This document shows, one piece after another, positions 1 to 8,496 of a stretch of DNA of 64,000 nt. This DNA comes from Actinomycetospora sp. NBRC 106378 (GTDB lineage Bacteria; Actinomycetota; Actinomycetes; Mycobacteriales; Pseudonocardiaceae). The stretch is taken from the NCBI RefSeq assembly GCF_030269685.1, contig NZ_BSTT01000021.1, forward strand, positions 1 through 64,000, written 5' to 3'. Both the position numbers and the translations under genes were made by a program. The notes under the pieces were generated by a model. The model worked only from the letters and a program-made list of their open reading frames with translations, was not told where the DNA came from and searched no databases. Numbering within the stretch: the stretch's first letter is position 1; each line of letters begins with the position of its first letter.

Positions 1-332
1 TCCCCGGCTCCACCGACCTCGGCGCCGGCATCGGGGTCTCCGCCGGGGAGGCGGTCGCGGGCAACATCGGCGACCGACGCCGCTACGAGTACACCGTCAT
101 CGGCGACCCCGTGAACGAGGCCGCCCGGCTCTGCGACCTCGCCAAGGACGTCGAAGGCGGAGTGGTGGGTTCCGGCGCCGCGATCGAACGGGCCGGGGAC
201 GAGGCGACGCGGTGGACCTCCATCGGACACCGCACCCTGCGCGGACGCACCACCGAGACCGAACTGTTCACGCCGGTCGACGCGGGCGCGCGGGTGGTCG
301 AGGACGCCGGGACGGCCGCGGCGCCCGCCTGA
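1..332 (+). CDS. Class III adenylate/guanylate cyclase, C-terminal fragment
   Basis: The reading frame is open from the left edge (first full codon at base 3) to a TGA at 330-332, so the start lies outside the window. The visible part is the end of a class III nucleotide cyclase catalytic domain: a [19 protein letters not shown] core followed by [10 protein letters not shown]. This is the family's conserved stretch around the purine-binding Asp and transition-state Asn/Arg residues. The last 40 residues ([18 protein letters not shown]) fit the usual end of such domains. It would make cAMP or cGMP from ATP or GTP. The input domain cannot be seen, so the signal is unknown. Confidence 0.85.
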   Translation, partial: PGSTDLGAGIGVSAGEAVAGNIGDRRRYEYTVIGDPVNEAARLCDLAKDVEGGVVGSGAAIERAGDEATRWTSIGHRTLRGRTTETELFTPVDAGARVVEDAGTAAAPA

Positions 333-377
333 GCAGAGGGCCCCTTCGCTCGACCGGGCCGGGCGGGAGGACGCGCC

Positions 378-438
378 TCGAGGGGCACACCAGGCAGGTT
401 CCGGCGCCCGCGGACCTGCCCCACGTCACCCTCGCGAG
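378..438 (+). repeat. Intergenic palindromic repeat, family A copy 1
   Basis: An imperfect inverted repeat of about 60 bases. The left arm carries CACACCAGGCAGGT and the right arm ACCTGCCCCACGTCACCC, ending CTCGCGAGC. The same unit recurs at 584-646, 668-730, 27056-27118, 27139-27203 and, reversed, at 39494-39547. It lies in the 423-base gap between the cyclase and crotonase genes, which holds only repeats and no supportable gene. Confidence 0.75.
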
Positions 439-473
439 CAGCGCCTGCCGTCGGGAAGGGATGTCCGCGACGC

Positions 474-537
474 AAGATCCTGACCGGCGGAGCGAAGTGA
501 TCGCCTGGCGACCACTGTGCTCCGCGCGACGAGATCT
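474..537 (+). repeat. Intergenic palindromic repeat, family B copy 1
   Basis: An imperfect hairpin that starts AAGATC, holds GGCGGAGCGAAGTGATCGC on the left arm and TGTGCTCCGCGCGA on the right, and ends GAGATCT. The same design occurs at 39347-39411, where the pairing is nearly complete. It sits between copies 1 and 2 of repeat family A. Confidence 0.65.
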
Positions 538-583
538 ACGCCCGGAGCCAGCAGCGCCCGCCCGGTCGGGACGGGACGCCCGC

Positions 584-646
584 CGTCGAGACGCACATCA
601 GACAGGGGCCGGCACCCGCGGACCTGCCCCACGTCACCCTCGCGAG
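584..646 (+). repeat. Intergenic palindromic repeat, family A copy 2
   Basis: Second copy of the family A unit (CACATCAGACAGG, then GGACCTGCCCCACGTCACCC, then TCGCGAGC). From GGACCTGCC through the right end it is identical to copy 1 for about 26 bases, while the left arm has drifted. Confidence 0.75.
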
Positions 647-667
647 CTGCACCCCCGCACGTCCCTC

Positions 668-730
668 CACGAGGTGCGCATCAGGCAGGAACCGGGGCCC
701 GCCGACCTGCCCCGCGTGACCCTCGCGAGC
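668..730 (+). repeat. Intergenic palindromic repeat, family A copy 3
   Basis: Third family A unit, starting 84 bases after copy 2 and ending 25 bases before the crotonase start codon. It could affect the mRNA leader of that gene. Its right arm reads GACCTGCCCCGCGTGACCC and then CTCGCGAGC. Confidence 0.75.
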
Positions 731-755
731 AGGACCCGCCCCTAGGGTCGCGGCC

Positions 756-1550
756 ATGACCTACCCGTGGCCCGACCAGCCCGAGCCGAGCGCCGAGGAG
801 GTCGCCGCGCGGGTCCGGACGGAGCAGGACGGCACGGTGCTCCTCATCCGGATGACGCGGCCGGAGAAGCACAACGCGATCGACGCCGCGATGACCCGCG
901 GCCTCGACGCCGCCCTGGACCGGCTCGACGACGACCCCGGTCTGCGGTGCGGCGTGCTCCTCGGGGGCGACCGGGCGTTCTGCGCGGGCACGGACGTGGC
1001 GGTCGGCCCCGGGGCGCCCACCCCGCGCGGCGGGAACTACGGCGTGGTCGCACGGCGGCGGCGGACCCCGCTGCTCGCGGCGGTCGAGGGCATCGCCTAC
1101 GGCGGTGGGTTCGAGCTCGCGCTCGCGTGCGACCTCGTGGTGGCCTCGCGCGCCGCCCGGTTCGGGCTGCCCGAGGTGGGGCTCGGGCTGGTCGCGAACT
1201 GCGGCGCGCTGTTCCGCACCCCGCGGGCCCTCACCCCCGCCGTCGCGAAGCGCCTCCTGCTCACCGGCGACCCGATCGACGCCGCGCGCGCCCACGAGCT
1301 GGGCCTGGTCACCGACCTCGCCGAACCCGGCGGCGCCGAGGCCGTCGCCCGGCAGGTCGCGCAGCGCATCGCCGAGCGCTCTCCCGCCGCCGTGTCGGCG
1401 ACCCTCGCCGCCGTCGACTCCGCCGTCCTCGAGGCGGACGCCCGCGGCTGGGCGGACACCGACGCCGCCGTCGCCGCGATCGTGGACGGCCCGGAGCGGG
1501 CGGAGGGGCTGGCGGCGTTCGCGGAGAGGCGCCCGCCGCACTGGGCCTAG
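756..1550 (+). CDS. Enoyl-CoA hydratase/isomerase (crotonase) family protein
   Basis: A 264-residue crotonase fold protein, normal length for the family, starting at ATG 756. The two oxyanion-hole segments are visible (FCAGTDV and YGGGFELALACD). The glutamates in GGGFELAL and in LPEVGLG match the two catalytic glutamates of classic hydratases, so water addition to an enoyl-CoA is chemically possible, although the substrate cannot be read. It stands alone after a repeat-rich leader. Its TAG stop overlaps the TAG of the convergent anti-sigma gene by two bases. Confidence 0.85.
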   Translation: MTYPWPDQPEPSAEEVAARVRTEQDGTVLLIRMTRPEKHNAIDAAMTRGLDAALDRLDDDPGLRCGVLLGGDRAFCAGTDVAVGPGAPTPRGGNYGVVARRRRTPLLAAVEGIAYGGGFELALACDLVVASRAARFGLPEVGLGLVANCGALFRTPRALTPAVAKRLLLTGDPIDAARAHELGLVTDLAEPGGAEAVARQVAQRIAERSPAAVSATLAAVDSAVLEADARGWADTDAAVAAIVDGPERAEGLAAFAERRPPHWA

Positions 1551-1984
1551 TTCACCCGGTCCCGGTAACGGGAGCGCAGCAGCACCGTGGTGCCCCGGGT
1601 GTCGTGGTGGATCGCGACCTCGTCGACCTCGGAGGTCATCAACCGGATGCCGCGGCCGTGGCGGGCCGGTCGTCCGACCGCGTCGTGCTCCAGGTCCCCG
1701 GCGGGCTCCCGCCAGCGCCCGCCGTCCGCGACGGTCACCAGCACCTCGCCGTCGTCGAGCATCACCGTGAGGTCGATGCGGGCGACTCCGTCGCGGCGGT
1801 GGTCGTCGTCGTAGGCGTGAACGACGACGTTGTCGATCGCCTCGCTCGCGGCCAGCACCATCCCGTCGGCGACGACGGCGGGCACCGCGGACGAGCGCAG
1901 CCACTGCCGCAGGTCGTCGCGGATACGGGGCCCCTGGCCGACGTCGGCGCTGTACTCGACGCGCTCGAACTCGACGGCGTCCAT
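1547..1984 (-). CDS. RsbW-like anti-sigma factor / HATPase_c regulatory protein
   Basis: A 145-residue single-domain GHKL ATPase of the RsbW/SpoIIAB type, normal length for this class. The N-box region reads AASEAIDNVVVHAY, the G1-like segment is TVADGGRWREP, and the glycine-rich lid HGRGIRLM follows. Proteins like this bind and inhibit an alternative sigma factor, or act as kinase of an anti-anti-sigma protein. No sigma factor or anti-anti-sigma gene is next to it, so its partner must be elsewhere. A perfect 12-base palindrome (CGTATCGATACG, 2021-2032) lies in its upstream region. Confidence 0.8.
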   Translation of the reverse strand: MDAVEFERVEYSADVGQGPRIRDDLRQWLRSSAVPAVVADGMVLAASEAIDNVVVHAYDDDHRRDGVARIDLTVMLDDGEVLVTVADGGRWREPAGDLEHDAVGRPARHGRGIRLMTSEVDEVAIHHDTRGTTVLLRSRYRDRVN

Positions 1985-2179
1985 GCGAGGTCCTTCCGGT
2001 GACACGGCCGCCTCCCCGGGCGTATCGATACGGCGGCCGTCCGACGGAGAGAGGTATCCCTGGCAACCGTCCCTCCATGCGTCGAGCCCGTGTGGCGCGA
2101 TCGACGGCCCGGCGGGTACGACCACCGGCCTCCCCGGCACGACGACGGTGGCGGGCGTGGGACGTCTGCGGAAGGCTCC

Positions 2180-2890
2180 GTGATCGTGAGCAAGGCGCAC
2201 CCGCAGCAGTGGACGATCAGCGACGACGACCACCGGCCCGACCCCGCGGCGGTGGCGGCCCTCGCCGCCTTCCCGACGACGCAGATCGCCGACTCGGGCG
2301 GCCCCGTGTCGGTGGTCGGCCCCGGGATCGTGCGCCGGGCGGGAGGCCGGGACTTCTGCGGCCCGGCCGTCACGGTGTGGACCAGACCGGGCGACATCCT
2401 CTTCCTGCTCAAGGCCCCCGACCTGGTGCGTGCCGGCGACGTGCTCGTCGTCGACGGCGGCGGGCGCACGGACGCCGCGATCCTCGGCGACATCATGAGC
2501 GGCGCGCTCGCGCGGATCGGCGCGGTCGGCATCGCCATCGACGGGGTGATCCGCGACGCCGACGGCATCGACGGGATCGGTCTGCCGGTCTTCGCCCGTG
2601 GGGTCTACCCGACGACGGCGTCGAACGAGGGTCCCGGCGCGATCAACGTCGACGTCGTGCTCGGCGGGGTCGCCGTACGCCCGGGCGACGTGGTCCGCGG
2701 CGATGCGAGCGGGCTCGTCGTCGTCCCGCGCGAGCACGTCGAGGAGGTCGTCCGCCTGACGCAGGCGGTCGAGGACCGGGAGCGCGTCTGGCTCGACGCG
2801 ATGGAGCGCGGCGCCGGGCTCGCCGAGGCCACCGGCATCGACGAGGTGATCCGCGCCCGACGTGAGGCGGTCGGCGTACACCTGCCCTGA
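2180..2890 (+). CDS. RraA-like / HMG aldolase family protein
   Basis: About 236 residues of the RraA fold, seen in GDVLVVDGGG, LGDIMSGALARIGAVGI and IDGVIRDADGI. The G-x-x-D-G-x-x-R-D pattern is the metal- and substrate-binding core of class II 4-hydroxy-4-methyl-2-oxoglutarate/oxaloacetate aldolases, so pyruvate aldolase or oxaloacetate decarboxylase activity is the best guess. Some family members instead bind RNase E, which is less likely here. The start is uncertain: GTG 2180 has a GGAAGG only 4 bases upstream, while GTG 2186 has 10-base spacing. Confidence 0.8.
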   Translation: MIVSKAHPQQWTISDDDHRPDPAAVAALAAFPTTQIADSGGPVSVVGPGIVRRAGGRDFCGPAVTVWTRPGDILFLLKAPDLVRAGDVLVVDGGGRTDAAILGDIMSGALARIGAVGIAIDGVIRDADGIDGIGLPVFARGVYPTTASNEGPGAINVDVVLGGVAVRPGDVVRGDASGLVVVPREHVEEVVRLTQAVEDRERVWLDAMERGAGLAEATGIDEVIRARREAVGVHLP

Positions 2891-2931
2891 GAAGGGCATT
2901 CCTCCCGCGAGCCCGCGAGAGGGAGAACGAG

Positions 2932-3222
2932 ATGACCCGGCCCCAGCCCGACACCCGGTACCGCCCGCAGGGCGGCAGTCCGACCGCCGGTGACCCCGTC
3001 GGCCGGCCCGACGACGCCTGGCTGCTCGAGGACGACGAGTTCCGCTACGCCGGCCGCTTGGAGGACCCGAGACAGTCGGAGGGTGCGGAGGTCGACGCCG
3101 AGGGCCGCACCTGGACGGTCGAGGGCGACGCGTCGGTCATCGGCGAGCAGGGCACGGTGCTCGAGCCGGAGCCCGACCCGTCGTCGGCGGCGGGCGAGCG
3201 GCCGGCCGTCGTCGACCCGTAG
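2932..3222 (+). CDS. Small acidic hypothetical protein
   Basis: A 96-residue, strongly acidic, proline-rich protein beginning MTRPQPDTRYRPQ, preceded by a GAGAGGGAGAACGAG purine tract that serves as ribosome binding site. It has no membrane segment, signal peptide or recognisable domain. The middle part (DDAWLLEDDEFRYAGRL) may form the only ordered segment. I do not recognise the family. It is called a gene because of the good ribosome binding site and because it fills the space between two real genes. Confidence 0.6.
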   Translation: MTRPQPDTRYRPQGGSPTAGDPVGRPDDAWLLEDDEFRYAGRLEDPRQSEGAEVDAEGRTWTVEGDASVIGEQGTVLEPEPDPSSAAGERPAVVDP

Positions 3223-3320
3223 CGGCGCGCCGCGCGCCCGTCACCCGGCTCCGGGCGTGCCGCTTCCCCGGCACCGGGACCCGATCGGGGCCCGGGAATC
3301 CGCTGCTACGGTCCCGCGCC

Positions 3321-3800
3321 ATGTCCGGCGGCCGAATCACACCGAGGGGATTCAGCGCCGTCCTGGTGCTGGTCGTCGCGGTCGTGGTCGACGTCCTGGC
3401 CCGGGCCGACGGCGACCACGTCCTCGGCGTCGCGCTGGCCGCGACGACGGTGGGCGCGGCGCGGCTCTGCCTGCCACACCGCGCGTGGGGCACGTTCGCG
3501 CTGCTCAACGTGGCCGTCCTCGCCCAGCCCGCCGCCCTCGCCGTCGCGGCCCTCGCGCCGCCGGCCACCGGGACGCCGCCCGTCGCGCTGCAGGTGGCCG
3601 TGACGCTGCTCGTCGTGACCGTGGCCGCGAGCGAGCCGCTCCTCGAGGCGGTCACCCTCCCCTCGCTGGTCCGCCTGCTCACCACCCTGCACCCCGACGG
3701 ACCGGCGCGGTCGCTGCCCGCCGCCGCACCCGCCGTCGGGACCCTCGTCGGGGCCGACCTCGCGCGGTGTCTGCCGCGCCGCGGACCGCCGCGCGCCTGA
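3321..3800 (+). CDS. Small four-helix membrane protein, unknown function
   Basis: A 159-residue protein with about four hydrophobic helices (around residues 11-27, 33-50, 58-80 and 86-105) and an Arg-rich end. There are no catalytic motifs. It starts at ATG 3321 and ends 30 bases before the methyltransferase gene, so the two may be cotranscribed. Function unknown. Confidence 0.6.
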   Translation: MSGGRITPRGFSAVLVLVVAVVVDVLARADGDHVLGVALAATTVGAARLCLPHRAWGTFALLNVAVLAQPAALAVAALAPPATGTPPVALQVAVTLLVVTVAASEPLLEAVTLPSLVRLLTTLHPDGPARSLPAAAPAVGTLVGADLARCLPRRGPPRA

Positions 3801-3830
3801 GCACGTCCGCGCCCGCCCCGTCGACTCCCC

Positions 3831-5297
3831 GTGCGAGGTCCCGTGACGCTCTCCCCTGCCCTGGCCACCGTCCGCACCGCCGTCCCGGCGCTGCGCTGCC
3901 CCGACTGCGGCGCCCGCCCTACCCTCACCCCGACCCGGACCCAGCCCCTGGCGGGCGGGACCTTCGGGCTGCTGCGCTGCGCCTGCGCCACCTACCCGCA
4001 GATCGACGACATCCCGGTCCTGCGCCGCGGCCGCGTCGACTCGCAGGACCACCTCACCGGCCGCTGCGAGGTCGCGGGCCCCACCGCGGACGAGCTCGTC
4101 GCCCTCCTCGAGGCCGACCGCCCGCTCGACGCCCTCGTCGCGCTCCTCGCCTTCCCACCGCCGGCGCCGACGTCGCGGCCCGGCGTGCGGCTGCCGTTCA
4201 CCCGCGGGCCGTGGCCGCGGGTCGCGCTCGCCGCCCGGCGCGCCGAGGTCCGCGGGATGCTCGCCCGGCACGAGCGGCTCACCGCGCAGGACTGGATGGA
4301 ACTCGCCTACGCCCGCTCCAGCGACCGCATCGACGACGAACTGCTGCCCTACTTCCTCGCCCGCTTCGGGCAGCCACGGTTCCTCGCCACCGCGTCGCTG
4401 CTGCAGGGCCTTCCCGAGGACCGGTCGCGACCCGTTCTCGACCTCGCCTGCGGCTTCGGGCACGTGGCGCACCACCTCGCGGCGCGACCGGACCCGCGCG
4501 CCGTGGTGGGCGTGGACCGCAACTTCCTGCAGCTGTGGGTGGCGCGGCGCTACGTGGCGCAGACGCAGCGGTTCGTCTGCGCCGACCGGGTCGACGCGAT
4601 GCCCTTCGACGACGACGCCTTCGCCGCGGCGCTGTGCTCCGACGCCTTCCACTACTTCGACGCCCAGCAGGGCTCGCTCGACGAGCTGCGGCGCGTGGCG
4701 GTCGCGGACACGGTGCTGCTGGACCGGCTCGGCAACGCCCGGCTCGCCCCCACCGACGGACCGCTCGAACGGGACCCGTCCGGTTACGTCCGGCTGCTGC
4801 GCGGCGCCCCGTGGCGGATGACCTGCGAGGACGAGCTGCTCGCCGACTACCTCGCCGGGTACGGGCCGCAGCTCGCGTCCCCGCGGCACCCCGCGGAGCT
4901 GGACAGCGCCAAGTGGCTGATGCTGGTCACGTCGACCGACGACCGGGTGTTCGCCGACCACGGCGCCTTCACCGCTCCCCCGCACGCCGCGGGGAGGCCG
5001 ACGCTCAACCCGGTCTTCACGGTGACCCGGCACGACGACGGCGTCGATCTCGCGTTCCGGTTCCCCTCGACCTGGTACGCCTTCGAGAACGCGGCCATGC
5101 GCGGCTACACCTCGGCGGGCGAGCGGGTGGACGCGGACACCTACGCCGCGCTGGTGGCCGGGCGCCCGACCGACCACGACGCCGAGCTGCTCCGCCGCTA
5201 CGTGCTGCTCGGCATGCCGGACCGCTACCGGCGGGCGCCCGGGGTCCCGGGGCCGTCCGTCGTCGGGGGCCTGGTGCGGGGTCTGCGGCGGTCCTGA
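3831..5297 (+). CDS. SAM-dependent methyltransferase with N-terminal zinc-ribbon-like segment
   Basis: A 488-residue protein. Near residue 20 it has CPDCG, and about 26 residues later CAC, which looks like a Trm112-type zinc ribbon. Around residue 200 comes a Rossmann methyltransferase core: VLDLACGFGHVAHHLAA (SAM-binding motif I), VVGVDRN (motif II), and DAMPFDDDAFAAALCSDAFHYF (motifs III-IV of the type 11 family). The roughly 180-residue C-terminal half has no recognisable domain. The substrate is unknown. GTG 3843 is an alternative start. The stop is the first base of a strong terminator hairpin. Confidence 0.75.
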   Translation: MRGPVTLSPALATVRTAVPALRCPDCGARPTLTPTRTQPLAGGTFGLLRCACATYPQIDDIPVLRRGRVDSQDHLTGRCEVAGPTADELVALLEADRPLDALVALLAFPPPAPTSRPGVRLPFTRGPWPRVALAARRAEVRGMLARHERLTAQDWMELAYARSSDRIDDELLPYFLARFGQPRFLATASLLQGLPEDRSRPVLDLACGFGHVAHHLAARPDPRAVVGVDRNFLQLWVARRYVAQTQRFVCADRVDAMPFDDDAFAAALCSDAFHYFDAQQGSLDELRRVAVADTVLLDRLGNARLAPTDGPLERDPSGYVRLLRGAPWRMTCEDELLADYLAGYGPQLASPRHPAELDSAKWLMLVTSTDDRVFADHGAFTAPPHAAGRPTLNPVFTVTRHDDGVDLAFRFPSTWYAFENAAMRGYTSAGERVDADTYAALVAGRPTDHDAELLRRYVLLGMPDRYRRAPGVPGPSVVGGLVRGLRRS

Positions 5298-5346
5298 GCG
5301 AAGGGCACCTTCGGTCGAACAGGTGGGCGAGTGGTGCCCTTCGCTC
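5296..5346 (+). terminator. Perfect 14-bp inverted repeat, terminator-like
   Basis: The arm GAGCGAAGGGCACC (5296-5309) is matched exactly by GGTGCCCTTCGCTC (5333-5346) across a 23-base loop. It begins inside the methyltransferase stop codon. There is no T tract, as is usual in this group. The right-arm core (GTGCCCTTCGCTC) recurs near 39590 in a similar intergenic setting. Confidence 0.65.
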
Positions 5347-5383
5347 CGCGGCCGTGCGAGCCGCCCCCGGTAACGTCGGGCCC

Positions 5384-5746
5384 GTGATCGAGCACCGCGG
5401 CGCGCCGGCCTGGGCCCGCGCCCTGCTGGTGCTCGCGCTGCTCGCGGGGCTCGTCGGGATGCACCAGCTGGTCGCTCCCACGGCCCACCACGGCGCGGCG
5501 ACCAGCGTCGTGGCGCTGCAGGAGCACGGCCACGAGATGCCTCCCGGCCACACCTCGATGCTCGCGCACCTGTGCCTGGCCGTGCTCGTCGCACTCGCGA
5601 CGCCGGCCGGGGCGCTCGTCGTCGCGCTCCTCCTCGCCCCCGCCGGCAGCCCGCGGACGACACGGGGACCCACCCCGGTGCTCGCCGGGCCCGCCCCGGT
5701 GCCCGTACCCCGACGGCTCGCCGCCCTCCAGATCCTCCGGCTGTAG
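5384..5746 (+). CDS. Small membrane protein, DUF6153-like
   Basis: A 120-residue protein with two hydrophobic helices (residues about 8-27 and 62-88). Between them is a His- and Met-bearing stretch (HHGAATSVVALQEHGHEMPPGHTSM), and the tail is Pro-rich. The layout matches small DUF6153-type actinobacterial proteins often found beside DUF305 genes, which is the case here with a 47-base gap. The His/Met residues suggest metal, perhaps copper, but that is only inference. The GTG start at 5384 is the one before the first helix. Confidence 0.6.
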   Translation: MIEHRGAPAWARALLVLALLAGLVGMHQLVAPTAHHGAATSVVALQEHGHEMPPGHTSMLAHLCLAVLVALATPAGALVVALLLAPAGSPRTTRGPTPVLAGPAPVPVPRRLAALQILRL

Positions 5747-5793
5747 GCCGGGACGCCACGCCCGCGTCCCTTCCAGCTCCGGAGGAGTTCCCC

Positions 5794-6348
5794 GTGTCCC
5801 GTCCTCTCGGCGGCCTGCTGACGGCCGTCGTCCTCGCCCTGCTCACCGCGTGCACGAGCACCCCTCAGGCCGCACCGCCCACGATCGCGGTCGATCCCGT
5901 CCACGGTCCGGCCGACGTCGCCTTCGCGCAGGGCATGATCCCGCACCACCAGCAGGCCGTCGCCATGTCGCGACTGGCCGACACCCGCGCCGCCTCGCCG
6001 CAGGTCACGGCCCTCGCCGCCCGCATCGAGGACGAGCAGGGCCCCGAGATCGAGCAGATGACGGCCATGCTGACCGCCTGGGGCGCGCCCGCCGGTCAGC
6101 CGATGGGCATGACCGGCATGCCCGGGATGATGGGCCCACAGGAGATGGCCGACCTCGTCGCGGCGTCCGGGCCGGCGTTCGACCGGGCGTTCCTCACGAT
6201 GATGATCGCGCACCACGCCGGGGCGGTGGAGATGGCGCAGACCGAGCTGGCGCAGGGCACGAACCCGCAGGCCCGGACGCTCGCACGGTCGATCATCGTC
6301 GCGCAGCGGGCGGAGATCGACGAGATGCAGCGCCTGCTCGCGGTCTAG
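5794..6348 (+). CDS. DUF305 domain lipoprotein
   Basis: A 184-residue exported protein with a lipobox (LLTACTS) at about residue 20. Both characteristic four-helix segments of DUF305 are present: FAQGMIPHHQQAVAMSRLA and MMIAHHAGAVEMAQTEL. Between them lies a Met-rich loop (GMTGMPGMMGP). DUF305 proteins are ferritin-like bundles found near copper and redox genes, and the paired HH motifs could bind metal. It starts at GTG 5794 with GGAGGAG 6 bases upstream, and is probably cotranscribed with the small membrane protein before it. It meets the next gene tail to tail. Confidence 0.85.
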   Translation: MSRPLGGLLTAVVLALLTACTSTPQAAPPTIAVDPVHGPADVAFAQGMIPHHQQAVAMSRLADTRAASPQVTALAARIEDEQGPEIEQMTAMLTAWGAPAGQPMGMTGMPGMMGPQEMADLVAASGPAFDRAFLTMMIAHHAGAVEMAQTELAQGTNPQARTLARSIIVAQRAEIDEMQRLLAV

Positions 6349-7067
6349 CCCGGCTCCGACCCGGGAAGCACCGTCACCTCGTCCTCGCCGCGGTCGTACG
6401 CGGCGAGGGCGGCGTGCACCACGGCCGCCGGGCTCTGCCAGCGCGAGGCCGGGAGGTGTCCGGAGTCCTCGCCCGCGCGCTCGTGGAAGGCGGTCCGGGT
6501 CCGCCCGGGCCGCACCACGGTGACCCGGATCCGACGTTCCGCCGCCTCCCGGCGGGCCGCCCGGGAGAACGACTCGAGGTAGGCCTTGCCCGCCGCGTAG
6601 GTGGCGAGCGCCGGGTCGTCGCGGCCCGCCGCGGTCGAGGAGACGTTGAGGATCCCGCTGCCCGGGGCCATCACCCGCAGCGCCGCCGCCGTGAGACGGG
6701 TCGGTGCGAGGACGTTGAGCAGCACCGACGCCTCGAGCTCGGCCGGGGTCTGCCCGTGCAGGCCGCCGAACCGCGTCGCCCCGGCGTTGTTCACCAGCAG
6801 CCCCACCCCGCCGAGCACCTCCTCCACCCGCGCGAGGTCGTCGGGCACCGTCAGGTCGGCGACGAGCACCCGCACCGGCACCGGCAGCGTCGCGGCCAGC
6901 CGGTGCAGGGCCCTCCGCGAGCGCGCTACGAGCACCAGCGGCCGTCCCCGCGCGGCGAGCTCCCGCGCGAACGCCGCCCCGATCCCCGAGGAGGCGCCGG
7001 TGACGAGCGCCGCCGACCCGACGGGACGCACGGACGGCGGAGCCACGGGGAGCGGGGTGATCGTCAT
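6345..7067 (-). CDS. Short-chain dehydrogenase/reductase (SDR)
   Basis: A 240-residue classical SDR. The cofactor loop is TGASSGIG, NNAG follows, and the catalytic Ser/Tyr/Lys are in NVSSTAAG and YAAGK. It should reduce or oxidise an alcohol/carbonyl with NAD(P)H. It is closely similar to the SDR at 9098-9781, including the unusual tail pattern FHERAGEDSGHLP and DRGEDEVTV, so the two are recent paralogues. The two-component genes 7174-9113 lie between them. It is divergent from the sensor kinase, with 106 bases between start codons. Confidence 0.85.
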   Translation of the reverse strand: MTITPLPVAPPSVRPVGSAALVTGASSGIGAAFARELAARGRPLVLVARSRRALHRLAATLPVPVRVLVADLTVPDDLARVEEVLGGVGLLVNNAGATRFGGLHGQTPAELEASVLLNVLAPTRLTAAALRVMAPGSGILNVSSTAAGRDDPALATYAAGKAYLESFSRAARREAAERRIRVTVVRPGRTRTAFHERAGEDSGHLPASRWQSPAAVVHAALAAYDRGEDEVTVLPGSEPG

Positions 7068-7173
7068 GATCGTCAGCCTGTGGCCCGTCGTGGACCCGCG
7101 ACCACTGGACGATGGTCCCGGTACCCCTGGTCGGGGTGCCCGGAATGCGTAGTCTCGCCGTCGTGATCGCAGA

Positions 7174-8496
7174 GTGATCGGAGAGGTGGACTCGGCGCCC
7201 GCTCCGGCGTCCCCGGCGCCCGCGCGACGGCTCCTGAGGGCCACCGCGCCCCGGCTCGTGGCGGGCTTCACCGCGGCCGGGGTGCTCGTCACGCTCGGCC
7301 TGGCCGTCGCGATCGCCCTCATGGCCCGGGAACGGGCGACGGTGGTGGCCATCGACCAGGTCACGCAGATCGCCACCGCGACCGCCCACGGCGTCGTCGA
7401 ACCCCAGCTCTCCGACGGCCTGCTCAGCGGCGACCCGGACGCGATCCGGGCCGTCGACGACGCCGTGCGCCGCGCGGTGCTGGGCCACTCCCTGTTCCGC
7501 GTGAACGTCTGGGACGCCGACGGACGGATCGTCTACAGCGACCGGCCCGGTGAGATCGGCGAGCGCCACGACCTCGATGAGGGTGAGCGCCGGGCGCTCG
7601 CCGGGACCGAGCAGCAGGCCGGCGTCGCCGAGGACGGGTCGGGCTCGGGTCGCGTCCTCGAGGTCTACACCGGGGTCCGGACGCCGGACGGCACGCCGCT
7701 GCTCTACGAGGCCTACTTCCGCTACGACGCCGTCGTCGAGGCCGGGTGGGACGCCTGGCGGTCGTTCGCGCCGCTCTCGGTGGGCGCCCTGCTGCTGCTC
7801 GAACTGGTGCAGGTGCCGCTCGCCGTCGTCCTGGCCCGCAAGCTCCAGCGCCGCGAACGGCAGCGGGAACGGCTGCTGCGCCACGCCGTCGAGGCGTCCA
7901 CGGCGGAGCGACGCCGGATCGCCCAGGACCTGCACGACGGGGTGGTCCAGGAGCTGACCGGCATCACCTACGGCCTCGACGCGAGCCGGCTGCGCGGCGG
8001 GTCGGAGTCGACGGTGGTCACGGAGTCGGCCACGCGGCTGCGCGAGAGCATCGGGTCGCTGCGCACCCTGCTGGTCGACATCTACCCGCCCAACCTCACG
8101 CAGGAGGGGCTCGGCCCGGCGCTGCACGACCTCGCGGGCGGCCTGCGGCGCCGGGGCCTCGACGTCACCGTCGCCCTCGGGACCGTGGACGCCGTCGGGC
8201 CCGCCGAGGCCGCGTTGCTCTACCGGGCCGCGCAGGAGGCCGTGCGCAACGTCGTCAGCCACGCGGGCGCGAGGACCGTGACCGTCACGCTGGCCGCCGA
8301 CCCGTCCCGGTGGGAGCTCGCCGTCTCCGACGACGGGCGCGGGTTCGACCCGACCGGGACCGCCGCCCGGCAGGCGGACGGCCATCTCGGCCTCCGTGCC
8401 ATCGCCGACCTCGTCGACGACGCCGGCGGGACCGTCGACGTCCGCTCCGCGCCGGGGGCGGGAACCACCGTCACCGTCCGGGTGCCGCGCCCGTGA
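7174..8496 (+). CDS. NarL-type sensor histidine kinase
   Basis: A 440-residue membrane sensor. It has one helix near residues 28-50, an extracellular stretch of about 145 residues with a PAS-like end (NVWDADGRIVYSD), a second helix near 200-221, then the HisKA_3 dimerisation segment ERRRIAQDLHDGVVQE with phosphorylated His254. A short HATPase follows (AAQEAVRNVVSHA, DDGRGFDP, GHLGLR). The stop overlaps the start of its response regulator by 4 bases. The start could also be GTG 7186. An imperfect inverted repeat (CCGGTACCCC / GGGGTGCCCGG, 7118-7143) in the divergent promoter may be the regulator's site. Confidence 0.88.
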   Translation: MIGEVDSAPAPASPAPARRLLRATAPRLVAGFTAAGVLVTLGLAVAIALMARERATVVAIDQVTQIATATAHGVVEPQLSDGLLSGDPDAIRAVDDAVRRAVLGHSLFRVNVWDADGRIVYSDRPGEIGERHDLDEGERRALAGTEQQAGVAEDGSGSGRVLEVYTGVRTPDGTPLLYEAYFRYDAVVEAGWDAWRSFAPLSVGALLLLELVQVPLAVVLARKLQRRERQRERLLRHAVEASTAERRRIAQDLHDGVVQELTGITYGLDASRLRGGSESTVVTESATRLRESIGSLRTLLVDIYPPNLTQEGLGPALHDLAGGLRRRGLDVTVALGTVDAVGPAEAALLYRAAQEAVRNVVSHAGARTVTVTLAADPSRWELAVSDDGRGFDPTGTAARQADGHLGLRAIADLVDDAGGTVDVRSAPGAGTTVTVRVPRP

